A DNA stretch of 64,000 nucleotides from Clostridium sp. AT4 (GCF_001517625.2 NZ_LN999828.1:1194303-1258302), one strand, 5' to 3'. Numbered from the stretch's first letter, positions 9,217-17,890 are shown. Numbers and translations: made by a program. Notes: generated by a model not told the origin, from the sequence alone.

Positions 9217-9744
9217 ATGAAAGAACTTGTTCAAAAAATCATTACCTTGAAGGTAAACGGAAAGGATTACGACATCACCGTGGGAACGGGCAGAAATGAT
9301 ATGCCCGAAAGCGAGACTCTGGCTCATACCCTCAGGGATCGTCTGGGCCTTACAGGCTTAAAGATCGGATGCGATCAGGGAGCCTGTGGCTGCTGTACCG
9401 TGATCATGGACGGAAAGGCAGTTACGTCATGCATGACATTGACTATGGATTGTGACGGATCAGAGATTACCACAATTGAAGGTCTGGCTGACCGGGCCAC
9501 AGGAGAACTGGACGGCCTGCAGCAGGCATTTTTAGACAACTGCGGTTATCAGTGCGGCTTCTGTATTCCCGGTGTGATCATGACAGCAAAAGCGCTTTTA
9601 AATGAAAATCCGGAACCCACAGAGGAAGAGGTCAGAGAAGCATTAGCCGGAAATTACTGCCGCTGCGGAACACACTATACGGCAGTAGAATCCATTATGG
9701 CCTATGTAGAAAGCAATAAAAGCAAAAAGGAGGAGCAGGAATGA
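9217..9744 (+). CDS. Molybdenum hydroxylase small subunit, two [2Fe-2S] clusters
   Basis: 175 residues, the usual size for the XdhC/CoxS-type subunit that carries electrons between the molybdenum site and the flavin. The plant-ferredoxin-like cluster uses Cys52, Cys57, Cys60 and Cys72 (G-C-D-Q-G-A-C-G-C-C region). The second cluster uses Cys109 or its neighbour, Cys113, Cys116, Cys148 and Cys150 (C-G-Y-Q-C-G-F-C and N-Y-C-R-C-G). An N-terminal stretch of about 8 residues precedes the usual beta strand. It overlaps the large-subunit gene by 4 nt. The substrate is not deducible from this subunit. Confidence 0.93.
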   Translation: MKELVQKIITLKVNGKDYDITVGTGRNDMPESETLAHTLRDRLGLTGLKIGCDQGACGCCTVIMDGKAVTSCMTLTMDCDGSEITTIEGLADRATGELDGLQQAFLDNCGYQCGFCIPGVIMTAKALLNENPEPTEEEVREALAGNYCRCGTHYTAVESIMAYVESNKSKKEEQE

Positions 9745-12035
9745 AAGAATTAAAGTATGTAGGCAAGGAAAAGGTTCGCCTGTTAGGTCCTCAGATTGTA
9801 ACGGGAAAAGCAAAATATACCGGTGATTTTAAGCTGCCTGGTATGCAGTACGGAAAAATTTTAAGAAGCCCCCATCCCTATGCCAAAATCGAAGCCATTG
9901 ACGTTGAAAAGGCCAAGGCTTATCCCGGAGTTACTGCCGTTGTGACCTGGAAGGATGTGGATCCGAATATTTACATCACAAACGGTTTTACCCCTCCTAA
10001 GCATCATCATATTATGGATCAGTATGTCCGTTTCATCGGAGATGCAGTTGCCCTGGTAGTTGCCGAGACAGAGGATATTGCTCTGGAAGCAATGAAGCTG
10101 ATTGACGTAACCTACACAGTGCTTAAGCCCATATTCACCATCGAGGAAGCGCTGGCTCCCGATGCACCACAGCTTTATCCTGAATTTCCGGGAAATATTG
10201 CCCCTCACAAAAATAACCTGAACTTTGAGGTAGGAGATGTAGAGAAGGGCTTTGAGGAGTCAGATGTAATCGTTGAGGTTGATTCTTCTATCGAAAACGG
10301 ACAGAATCCGCTTCCAGTAGAGCCTCCAGTTACCATCTGCTGGTATGAAAACGATACATATAACTTTATCGCATCTGCTGCTGCTCCTGCGTACTGTCAT
10401 CAGAATGTGGCTTCATCCTTAAATGTGCCTTATGAGCAGGTACGCCTTACCGCTCCGGCAGTAGGAGGAAGCTTTGGTTCCAAGTTATACAGCGGCAATG
10501 TGCAGCCTCTTGTATTTACAGCAGTAATGGCGAAGGCTGCCGGATGTCCGGTTATGTTTAATTACAGCAAAGAAGAGCATTTTGCGATCCATCAGAACCG
10601 TATGGTTACCAAGGCTCATCTTAAATTTGGTATGAAGAAAGACGGTCTGGCAAGCGCAGTTGTTATGAATCAGGTTGCAGATGCAGGCGTTTGTGCTTCC
10701 ACTCAGGAATTCATGCTGGCGGTGGGAACTAATACTCTTCCCATCCTCTGTAAAACAGACAATAAGAAATACGATGCAGAAGTAGTTGTTACCAACCATA
10801 TGCCTTCCGGTTCCTTCCGCGGATATGGCTACATGGAGTCTACGGCTCTGGTAAGTCAGGCAATTATGGAGGCATGTATAAAGCTGGATATTGATCCTGT
10901 AACTTATCTGGTTAAAAATGCGATGAAGAAGGGCGACCGGTATCACAATGCAAATGCAGAGCCTCATCCATGGCAGTATAACAAGACGGCCGACTGGAGC
11001 GATCTGGTTGTCAAGACAGCAGATGCATTCCATTGGTCTGACCGATTCAAGGGCTGGGGCGTTCCTACCTGGGTATCTGCTGACGGAAAGAAGGTAAGAG
11101 GCGTGGGAGTAGGCGCTGCAGGCCATTCAGATACCGGCGGAAAGCCATCCAATGCCAATGTTACCCTTACCGGACTGGGCGCAGTCTATCTGTCAACCTG
11201 TATGTCTGAGTTTGGCGCAGGTACCAGAGACGTTATGCTCAAGGTTGTGGCAGAAGAGCTGGATATGCCGTTGGAGTCCATCCGTGTGTCCGATTCTGAT
11301 ACAGGAATGACGCCGCCTGATTTCGGTTCCACCGGTTCCCGTTCTACCTACTGCGGAGGCATCGTAGCAAAGCGCGCCTGTGAGGATGTGAAAAAGAAGC
11401 TTTATCAGCTGGCTCATGAAAAGCTCGGCCTTCCTGAGGATGATCTGGAATTTAAGGGCGGATACGTATGCCGTCTGTCCAATCCGGAAGAAAAATACTT
11501 TCTTTTCCCTCACCTGATGGGAAAAGTAGACGGCGTTACCGGCTGTGGCCATTTTGACGGTGTTCATGACAGTACCATTTTCCATCTTCAGTTTGTAGAA
11601 GTAGAGGTGGATCTGGAAATGGGTACCTTTAAACTTGTAGACCACTTTGGCGGATCTGATGCAGGCGTAATTGTAAACCCGCTTCCGCTGCGCAACCAGA
11701 TGCAGTCCTTCTTTGCGGGAATTGATATCGCATGTATGGAAGAAACCGTATGGGATCCCAATGATTACCGGGTATTAAACGCAAGCAATATTGATTATAA
11801 GACAAGAACCTTTAATGATGTAGTTCCCCATGACCACATTGTCCTGGAGTCTATGAAGAATACAGAGAATGATTATCCATTTGGCGCAGTGGGAGTAGGA
11901 GAACCCTTACTGGCTCCCGGCGGTCCTGCCATCCGTATGGCAATCTACAATGCCTGCGGCATTAAGCTGGATTCTTATCCATTCTCACCTGCAAAAGTCC
12001 TGAAAGCGCTGAAGGAAAAGGAGGCAAATAAATGA
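9741..12035 (+). CDS. Molybdenum hydroxylase large (molybdopterin-binding) subunit
   Basis: 764 residues, the normal length of the xanthine dehydrogenase/aldehyde oxidase Mo subunit. The N-terminal hammerhead domain (G-K-A-K-Y-T-G-D and L-R-S-P-H-P-Y-A-K-I) spans about residues 15-130. The Mo-pocket loop S-F-R-G-Y-G near 357-362 keeps the Arg-containing pattern of XDH-type enzymes rather than the Cys loop of CO dehydrogenase. The catalytic Glu is present in G-V-G-E-P near 717-721. It could hydroxylate a purine, an N-heterocycle, an aldehyde or an aromatic acyl-CoA; sequence alone does not decide. Overlaps both neighbours by 4 nt. Confidence 0.93.
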   Translation: MKELKYVGKEKVRLLGPQIVTGKAKYTGDFKLPGMQYGKILRSPHPYAKIEAIDVEKAKAYPGVTAVVTWKDVDPNIYITNGFTPPKHHHIMDQYVRFIGDAVALVVAETEDIALEAMKLIDVTYTVLKPIFTIEEALAPDAPQLYPEFPGNIAPHKNNLNFEVGDVEKGFEESDVIVEVDSSIENGQNPLPVEPPVTICWYENDTYNFIASAAAPAYCHQNVASSLNVPYEQVRLTAPAVGGSFGSKLYSGNVQPLVFTAVMAKAAGCPVMFNYSKEEHFAIHQNRMVTKAHLKFGMKKDGLASAVVMNQVADAGVCASTQEFMLAVGTNTLPILCKTDNKKYDAEVVVTNHMPSGSFRGYGYMESTALVSQAIMEACIKLDIDPVTYLVKNAMKKGDRYHNANAEPHPWQYNKTADWSDLVVKTADAFHWSDRFKGWGVPTWVSADGKKVRGVGVGAAGHSDTGGKPSNANVTLTGLGAVYLSTCMSEFGAGTRDVMLKVVAEELDMPLESIRVSDSDTGMTPPDFGSTGSRSTYCGGIVAKRACEDVKKKLYQLAHEKLGLPEDDLEFKGGYVCRLSNPEEKYFLFPHLMGKVDGVTGCGHFDGVHDSTIFHLQFVEVEVDLEMGTFKLVDHFGGSDAGVIVNPLPLRNQMQSFFAGIDIACMEETVWDPNDYRVLNASNIDYKTRTFNDVVPHDHIVLESMKNTENDYPFGAVGVGEPLLAPGGPAIRMAIYNACGIKLDSYPFSPAKVLKALKEKEANK

Positions 12036-14398
12036 AAAATTTTACATACATAAATCCATCTTCTGTGGAGGATGCGTCTGAGCTGCTGAAACAGTCCGGC
12101 ACAGTTGCCATGGGCGGAGGCACGGATCTGATTGGCGTATTAAAGGACGGACTGCTTCCGGAATATCCGGAGCAGGTGGTTAGTTTAAAGAAGCTTCCCG
12201 GCTTGTCCCAGATCGAAGTAAAGGAGGACGGACTTCACATTGGCGCGGAGGCAACTCTGCGTCAGGTAGCTGATTCTGAAGCGGTAAAAGAGCACTGGGG
12301 TGCTTTAAGCACTGCCGCTACAAGTGTTGCCACTCCTAACATCCGCAATACTGCTACCGTAGCCGGAAATCTGTGTCAGGACATTCGCTGCTGGTATTAC
12401 CGCTATCCGGATATTCTAGGCGGAAAGATTGACTGTGCACGTAAGAGCGGCCATCTCTGCTCCGCTATGATGGGTGAAAACCGTTATCACTCCATTTTCG
12501 GTGCAGCAAAGGTATGTGAGACTCCATGTACCGGAAACTGCCCAGCCCATACAGACATCTCCGCATATATGGAAATGGTACGCGCAGGAAGATATGAGGA
12601 TGCGGCCCGCGTAATCCTGGAGGTAAATCCGATGCCGGCTATTACCAGCCGCGTATGCGCTCACTTCTGTATGGAAGGCTGCAACCGCAATACATATGAT
12701 GAGAGCCTGAATGTAGGCGGCATTGAGCGTTATCTTGGAGATATGATCCTGGAGCATTCCGAGGACTTTATGCAGGGACCGAAGGAAGAAAACGGAAAGA
12801 AAATTTCCATCGTAGGTTCCGGTCCTGCGGGCCTGACCGCCGCTTTCTATCTCCGCCAGAGTGGCTTTGCAGTTACCGTATATGAGAAACAGAAAGAACC
12901 GGGCGGCTGCCTTTCCTATGCGATTCCGGCATACCGGCTTCCAAAGGATATCGTAAGAAAATTCGTCTCTGTTCTTAAAAATATGGGTGTCACATTCTGC
13001 TGCAGCTGTAATGTAGGCACAGACATTACTCTGGATGAAATTTATAAAATCAGCGACAGCGTAATGTTGGATACAGGCACATGGAAACGTCCTCTGATCG
13101 GGCTTGCAGGCGAAGAACTCACACGGTTCGGCCTGGAATTCCTGATTGACGTAAATAATTATATTCTTGACAGACCCGGTTCTGATGTTGTTGTAGTCGG
13201 CGGCGGAAACGTTGCCATGGACGTTGCCATCACTGCCAAACGTCTGGGCGCCCACAATGTAACCATGGTCTGTCTTGAGCAGAGAGATTCCATGCCGGCA
13301 AATGAAGAAGAGGTTACAAGGGCACTGGAAGAGGGCGTAAAGATCGTCAACGGCTGGGGACCCAAGGAAGTTCTGAGAACAGACGGAAAAGTCAGCGGAA
13401 TCGTATTCAAGAACTGTCCTCAGGTTCTGGATGAAACAGGACGTTTCAATCCTGTATATGATGAAAACAATCTGCTTACAGTAGATGCAGATGTTATCAT
13501 GATGGCAATCGGACAGAAGGCTGATCTGGACTTCCTGGAAGGCGCTTATGAGGTTGAAACTGAACGCGGACGCATCAAGGCATTAGAAGGAAACAAGACC
13601 AGCGTGGAAGGCATTTTTGCCGGAGGCGATGTAACAACCGGACCTGCAACCGTTATCAAGGCAATTGCGGCAGGAAAGGACACTGCGATCGCTATCCGCA
13701 AATACTGCCAGACAGACGCCCTTGAGGTTGAGAAGGCAGCTGCTGCCCGCCTGAAAGAAAAACTGGCATCCTTTACAAATGAGTGCCGTCATAATCACGA
13801 GGCAGCAAAGGCGTCCCTCCTTTCTGTAGAAGACAGAGCCATGGATAAGGAGGATTTAAGCGGACTGGATGAAAGTGCTGTAAAGCATGAGGCATCCCGC
13901 TGCTTCAACTGCGGATGTCTGGCTGTAAACCCAAGCGACATGGCAAATATGCTGTATGCTTACGGTGCAAAAATCCGTACAAATATGAGAGAGCTGGACG
14001 CAGAAACCTTCTTTGCAGGCTCTACCCGCGTAAAGGATACCTTAAAGCCGGGAGAAATTGTTCTGGAAATCGTAGTTCCAATGCCTTCTGAAGGCACAAC
14101 TGCTGTTTATGATAAGTACAGAACGAGAAAATCAATTGATTTCGCTATTCTTGCAGTAGCAGGTACCCTTCGTCTGGAAGAAGGCATTGTAAAGGAAATC
14201 AGCCTTGTATTGGGAGCAGCTGCACCGATTCCTATGAAATTACAGGAGGCAGAGCAGTATCTGCTTGGTAAGGAACTTACAGAGGAAACCGCAAAAGAAG
14301 CAGCAGAGATTGCCCTTAAGAAGGCAATTCCTCTGGAGATGAACGGTTATAAGATTGAAATGGCAAAGGTTATGATCCGGAGATTCCTTGGATTCTGA
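12032..14398 (+). CDS. FAD subunit of molybdenum hydroxylase with an inserted GltD-like oxidoreductase module
   Basis: 788 residues against about 290 for a normal CoxM/XdhB flavin subunit. Residues 1-162 are the FAD-binding half (M-G-G-G-T-D-L near 27-33; T-V-A-G-N-L near 109-114) including the Cys-rich loop known from the 4-hydroxybenzoyl-CoA reductase beta subunit (Cys115, 120, 135, 143). At about 162 the chain enters a GltD-type module: Cys162/166/170 and 209/213/217 (Fer4_20-like), FAD motif G-S-G-P-A-G near 262, NAD(P)H motif V-G-G-G-N-V-A-M-D near 389, final G-I-F-A-G-G-D near 527. It returns to the flavin subunit at C-G-C-L-A-V-N-P-S-D (from about 627) and finishes with the CO_deh_flav_C domain. 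The frame is intact. Confidence 0.9.
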   Translation: MKNFTYINPSSVEDASELLKQSGTVAMGGGTDLIGVLKDGLLPEYPEQVVSLKKLPGLSQIEVKEDGLHIGAEATLRQVADSEAVKEHWGALSTAATSVATPNIRNTATVAGNLCQDIRCWYYRYPDILGGKIDCARKSGHLCSAMMGENRYHSIFGAAKVCETPCTGNCPAHTDISAYMEMVRAGRYEDAARVILEVNPMPAITSRVCAHFCMEGCNRNTYDESLNVGGIERYLGDMILEHSEDFMQGPKEENGKKISIVGSGPAGLTAAFYLRQSGFAVTVYEKQKEPGGCLSYAIPAYRLPKDIVRKFVSVLKNMGVTFCCSCNVGTDITLDEIYKISDSVMLDTGTWKRPLIGLAGEELTRFGLEFLIDVNNYILDRPGSDVVVVGGGNVAMDVAITAKRLGAHNVTMVCLEQRDSMPANEEEVTRALEEGVKIVNGWGPKEVLRTDGKVSGIVFKNCPQVLDETGRFNPVYDENNLLTVDADVIMMAIGQKADLDFLEGAYEVETERGRIKALEGNKTSVEGIFAGGDVTTGPATVIKAIAAGKDTAIAIRKYCQTDALEVEKAAAARLKEKLASFTNECRHNHEAAKASLLSVEDRAMDKEDLSGLDESAVKHEASRCFNCGCLAVNPSDMANMLYAYGAKIRTNMRELDAETFFAGSTRVKDTLKPGEIVLEIVVPMPSEGTTAVYDKYRTRKSIDFAILAVAGTLRLEEGIVKEISLVLGAAAPIPMKLQEAEQYLLGKELTEETAKEAAEIALKKAIPLEMNGYKIEMAKVMIRRFLGF

Positions 14399-14476
14399 TT
14401 TAAGCCATCCAGTTGGATAAAATAAAAAGCGGGAGGACAAAAGACCTCTCCGGCATCAAAGAAAGGATATTGTAAA

Positions 14477-14872
14477 ATGGACAGGGAGAAAATTCTGTTA
14501 TACAGTGAAAAAAAAGAAAATCTGGGAAAGCCGGAGCACTTTCTGGGAGCGGGAGAGGTTAAAGAGCCGGGATGCGGCGACTGTCTGGAAATGTTTATTG
14601 ATACAAAAAGGGAAGTTATTACAGAATTTCATTATACAGTTACCGATACCGCCTGCCCTCCGTTAAAAGCATGTGCCGCAAGAGTCGCAGAATGTGCACT
14701 GGGCAAACCTGTAATGGAAGCATATCTGATCAATGCCGCCCAGCTGTCTGAGTTTTTCGGCGGACTTGAAAAGGAGAGCATCCACTGCGCTCAGATGGCG
14801 GAAATCGGCCTTAAACGGACTCTTCAGGATTACGCTGTAAAGCGTGCAGAACGGATCAGCAAACAGGCATAA
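14477..14872 (+). CDS. IscU/NifU-like iron-sulfur cluster scaffold
   Basis: 131 residues. The three cysteine positions of the IscU fold are visible: Cys33/Cys36 in G-C-G-D-C, Cys60 or Cys66 in T-A-C-P-P-L-K-A-C, and Cys104 in I-H-C-A-Q-M-A. The spacing and the A-C-A-A-R-V-A helix match the family, though the first motif has an extra Cys and the protein is divergent. Lying 78 nt after the three hydroxylase genes, it likely builds or delivers clusters for that enzyme, which by motif count needs two [2Fe-2S] plus further [4Fe-4S] clusters. A general housekeeping role is less likely because no cysteine desulfurase is adjacent. Confidence 0.75.
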   Translation: MDREKILLYSEKKENLGKPEHFLGAGEVKEPGCGDCLEMFIDTKREVITEFHYTVTDTACPPLKACAARVAECALGKPVMEAYLINAAQLSEFFGGLEKESIHCAQMAEIGLKRTLQDYAVKRAERISKQA

Positions 14873-14885
14873 AAGAGGTAAACAT

Positions 14886-15968
14886 ATGAAGCAAACAGGC
14901 GCTGTAATTGCAGCAGCGGGTCTTTCCTCCAGGATGGGAGATTTTAAACCCCTGCTTCCCTTTGGAAAAGAATGTGTTGCCAGGCATCTGACGCAGATGC
15001 TTGCGCGAACCGGCGTATCCCCTGTTGTAATGGTTACAGGATACCGGGGAGAAGAGCTAAAACAGCAGTTAAAGGATACGGATATTATATTTATCCAAAA
15101 TCGGCAGTATGCTTCTACGGAAATGCTCGATTCGTTAAAGCTGGGGTTCGAAGCAATTAAAGGACAATGCAGCGAGGTGCTTGTCATGCCCGTGGACGTG
15201 CCTGCCGTAACCGAAGAAACTGTAAAAAAGATCATAGACGCAGACAGCCCTATTGTCCGGACAAAATGTGCCGGACGGCGTGGACATCCGGTAAAACTCA
15301 GCTCAGTAATGATGGAAGCTGTATTATCGTATCAGGGAGAGCAGGGACTGAAGGGCTTTTTAAAAAGCTGCTCAGATTTGATTCTGGATGTAGAAGTCGC
15401 TGATGAGGGCAGTTTTGTAGATGCAGATACAAAAGAGGAATACCGCCGTCTGTTACAGTTGGAGGGCAGCAGAGGACAGGGATATCCTGATGGGGAAGCC
15501 TTAAAATGGCTCTTGGAAACCGCTCAGATGCCGGATCACCTCCGCCGCCACAGCGAGGCAGTGAGCCGTAAGGCTCTTTCCATGGCTGTAAAGCTGCAGG
15601 AAAAAGGGATACTCCTGGATTTGAATCTGGTTCGGTCCGCTTCCCTTCTTCATGACATCCGCAAGGGGAGCGCAGATCATGCAGCAGCAGGAGCAGCGCT
15701 TTTAAAGGAAAGCGGCTACAGCCGGGCAGCGGAGATTGTACGGCAGCACCACTGGCTGGACAGGATGCCCTCAAAGGCAGACGAAACCCTGGTTGTATAT
15801 CTAGCAGATAAGATGATCCAGGGAGATAAAGAAGTATCCATCGACGAACGCTTTGAAAAAAGCCTTGCCAAATGTGCCGGAAACAGCGAAGCGCTGAAAT
15901 GGCACAATAAAAAATACCGCCAGGCCAGGGAGGCATGGCAGGTATGGGAAGAAAGTTTTGTTTCATAG
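14886..15968 (+). CDS. MocA-like nucleotidyltransferase fused to an HD hydrolase domain
   Basis: 360 residues from the ATG at 14886 (AGAGG 8 nt upstream; the frame also has an earlier in-frame start at 14844 that would overlap the scaffold gene). Residues 5-190 are an NTP_transf_3 domain: A-A-A-G-L-S-S-R-M-G near 9-18, K-P-L-L-P-F near 21, P-V-D-V-P near 102 and G-H-P near 133. This resembles MocA, the enzyme that joins CMP to molybdopterin for XDH-type enzymes. Residues 205-350 are an HD phosphohydrolase: His222, His256-Asp257, His265, His288/289 and Asp308. I recall an NCBI family named after DVU_1551 with this fusion. Probably a dedicated cofactor-maturation factor for the hydroxylase. Confidence 0.85.
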   Translation: MKQTGAVIAAAGLSSRMGDFKPLLPFGKECVARHLTQMLARTGVSPVVMVTGYRGEELKQQLKDTDIIFIQNRQYASTEMLDSLKLGFEAIKGQCSEVLVMPVDVPAVTEETVKKIIDADSPIVRTKCAGRRGHPVKLSSVMMEAVLSYQGEQGLKGFLKSCSDLILDVEVADEGSFVDADTKEEYRRLLQLEGSRGQGYPDGEALKWLLETAQMPDHLRRHSEAVSRKALSMAVKLQEKGILLDLNLVRSASLLHDIRKGSADHAAAGAALLKESGYSRAAEIVRQHHWLDRMPSKADETLVVYLADKMIQGDKEVSIDERFEKSLAKCAGNSEALKWHNKKYRQAREAWQVWEESFVS

Positions 15969-15982
15969 GTAAGTAAAATAAA

Positions 15983-16027
15983 AGTGTCCTGTCCGGAGGC
16001 TGAAAGCCGGATGGGGCGCTTTTTTGT
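15983..16027 (+). terminator. Terminator after the molybdenum-hydroxylase operon
   Basis: AGTGTCCTGTCCGG pairs over 14 positions (with G-U pairs) with CCGGATGGGGCGCT, followed by six or more T. Confidence 0.8.
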
Positions 16028-16135
16028 TTTATATCCATGTAAAAATGTAAAAAAATAGTAAGACAGCAAAACACAGGTTTGTGGTATATTTAAGATATGG
16101 TATATCCTAAAATAACATGAAAAGGAGAGCTGTAA

Positions 16136-16568
16136 TTGAATATAAAATATAAAATGCACGGTCTTTGGATTGTCCCTGCCTATTGTTTGATCACAGGAAC
16201 GATTGGTTTTTATGCGGATATCACATACAGCGTTCATACAGAACAGGAAAACTACATACTGGAAGCAGCAATCTTTGCAATCGCTCTTTTGCTTGGAAGA
16301 TTTATTTTTCGTTTTTTTTTCTCGAAAAATCCTGTTTTATTCAGCCAGTATAACTGTAATATTTCAGATAATCATAACAGCATTGGAACTGGTAATGCCT
16401 GACCTGTTAGGCGCTCTTGGGATAGTTCTATTTTTGTATCCTATAGGCTGGTACAGAATCATAATACGTCTGCTTGTCAGAATAGGTTCTGGTGGAGTTT
16501 TATCCTATTTTTTAGCATCACTATGCCCATATCTGTTTATTTTTTTTGGAAAACAAACTTCAGATTGA
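16136..16568 (+). pseudogene. Small integral membrane protein, frameshifted in a T9 tract
   Basis: The gene starts with TTG at 16136 behind AAGGAGAG (16121-16128). It reads about 60 residues in one frame, including two hydrophobic segments, up to a run of nine T (16312-16320), after which that frame loses hydrophobicity and stops at 16402. Removing one T joins it to the frame that ends at 16568, which adds two more hydrophobic segments and gives a four-helix protein of about 144 residues. The family is not recognised. The homopolymer makes three explanations possible: true decay, phase-variable slippage, or a sequencing error. Confidence 0.65.
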
Positions 16569-16662
16569 ACTGTAAAACTGCACAGCAGACATACCGGCTC
16601 CCACTGGATTTAGCCGTCGGACTGTGTTATATTTATGGTATAAAAAGAAGGGAGGAACCTCT

Positions 16663-16914
16663 ATGAAACGGAACATAAAAAAGACGGCTGTAGCGTTTTT
16701 TGCAGCGGCAGCTGTGTTTGCAATGGGTTCAGTAAGCACCTTTGCAGCCGAGCCGGGATGCGGCAGGTATTATGAGGACGCGGATCAGGACGGCGTCTGC
16801 GACCGTTATGGTGAAGCAGGACAGCGGGAAGCCTTCCACAGACCGCAAAGGGAACATTGCGGCGGCCATCACAGACAGGAAAAAGCCGGCAGAAAACATG
16901 GATGCCGTTTTTAA
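16663..16914 (+). CDS. Small secreted protein with a Ca-loop-like motif and His-rich tail
   Basis: 83 residues from the ATG at 16663 (GGAGG 8 nt upstream). Residues 1-29 are a Sec signal peptide: K-R-N-I-K-K, a hydrophobic Ala/Phe core and an A-A cleavage site after T-F-A. The mature 54 residues contain an acidic loop, D-A-D-Q-D-G-V-C-D near 38-46, like the calcium loops of thrombospondin type-3 or dockerin repeats, then a basic, His/Cys-rich tail (H-C-G-G-H-H). Function is unknown; extracellular metal binding is inferred from composition only. Confidence 0.7.
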   Translation: MKRNIKKTAVAFFAAAAVFAMGSVSTFAAEPGCGRYYEDADQDGVCDRYGEAGQREAFHRPQREHCGGHHRQEKAGRKHGCRF

Positions 16915-16945
16915 ATAACAGAGAAAAGGCAGGTTAAAAGGAACT

Positions 16946-17860
16946 ATGAAGATAATCGACAGCCACGCCCATATTGTCCAGTACATCGCAGGGATCGGCT
17001 CCGGCGGAGAGCTGCGCAGCATCGGCGGCGGAATGGCCCGCTATGCCAACGGACAGGTAGTCCGGATGATACCGGAGCAGTTTCATACAGACGGCGTAAG
17101 CCCGGAACAGCTTCTTGAAATCATGGATGAGAACGGAGTCGAAAAATCCGTGCTCCTTCAGGGAAACTTCTACGGTTTTCAGAATTATTATACCTGGGAG
17201 GCTGTAAAAAAGTATCCGGATCGTTTTATCGGCGCCGCCAGCTATGATCCCTATTCCTTTGACCGGGATGGAATCCGGCGCTTTCTGTTTGAAGAACTGG
17301 GATTTAAGATTGAAAAGTTCGAGGTCAGCACCGGCTCCGGCGTGATGGCAATCCATCCTGATTTCCTCATCGACGGAGAACGCATGGAGGAGGCCTTTTC
17401 CTATGGGGAGCGTATGGGCCATGTGATGGTTATTGACATCGGAAAGTGCGGCAGTAAAAGCGGGCAGGCGGAGGGACTTAAAAACGTAGTTACCCGCCAT
17501 CCGGGCGTAAACTTTGTGATCTGCCATCTTCTGGCTCCCAACGGAAAGCAGGAGGAGGAACTGAAACGGGCTCTGGAAAGGCTGGCCCTCCCCAATGTAT
17601 GGTTTGACCTGGCAAGCGTACCCCATAATTGTATGGATGCTTCCGAGCCCTGGAAGAGAGCCGGAGCCTATGTACGGCTGGCAAGAGACCTGGTGGGCGC
17701 AGATAAGCTGCTGTTCGGCACAGATATGCCTTCAGCCCTGAAAGAGGCTCCGTATGGCGACTATGTGCGCTGGATTCGGGAGATGGAAGGGCTAAATGAT
17801 GCAGAGCGGGAACAGATCCTGTATCAGAATGCAGCGAAGGTTTACGCGGGCCTTTCCTGA
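16946..17860 (+). CDS. Amidohydrolase family protein (Amidohydro_2-like)
   Basis: 304 residues. The N-terminal metal motif I-D-S-H-A-H (residues 4-9) and the C-terminal L-F-G-T-D-M-P (near 252-258) are those of the amidohydrolase_2 TIM-barrel family (decarboxylases such as ACMSD and metal-dependent hydrolases). A middle I-C-H-L-L segment near 193 supplies the usual His. It starts 32 nt after the small secreted protein gene. With the hydroxylase island upstream, hydrolysis or decarboxylation of a ring-opened or hydroxylated product is a reasonable inference, but no substrate is shown. Confidence 0.85.
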   Translation: MKIIDSHAHIVQYIAGIGSGGELRSIGGGMARYANGQVVRMIPEQFHTDGVSPEQLLEIMDENGVEKSVLLQGNFYGFQNYYTWEAVKKYPDRFIGAASYDPYSFDRDGIRRFLFEELGFKIEKFEVSTGSGVMAIHPDFLIDGERMEEAFSYGERMGHVMVIDIGKCGSKSGQAEGLKNVVTRHPGVNFVICHLLAPNGKQEEELKRALERLALPNVWFDLASVPHNCMDASEPWKRAGAYVRLARDLVGADKLLFGTDMPSALKEAPYGDYVRWIREMEGLNDAEREQILYQNAAKVYAGLS

Positions 17861-17890
17861 TCAAACAGACCAACATGTTCTGCAGCCCGA

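Noticed and set aside
8470-9327. Minus-strand frame of 285 codons across the MFS gene and its downstream gap
   Set aside because: Shadow frame over a clear MFS gene; low-complexity Gly/Cys content and no start signal.
10485-11126. Minus-strand frame of 213 codons in the molybdenum subunit gene
   Set aside because: Shadow of a well-supported coding frame with catalytic motifs.
12416-13255. Minus-strand frame of 279 codons in the FAD/GltD fusion gene
   Set aside because: Antisense of the oxidoreductase motifs; considered because it might have meant the fusion was an artefact, but the plus frame is continuous.
15298-16074. Minus-strand frame of 258 codons over the MocA-HD gene
   Set aside because: Pro/Leu/Ser-rich antisense translation without a start signal; runs through a terminator.
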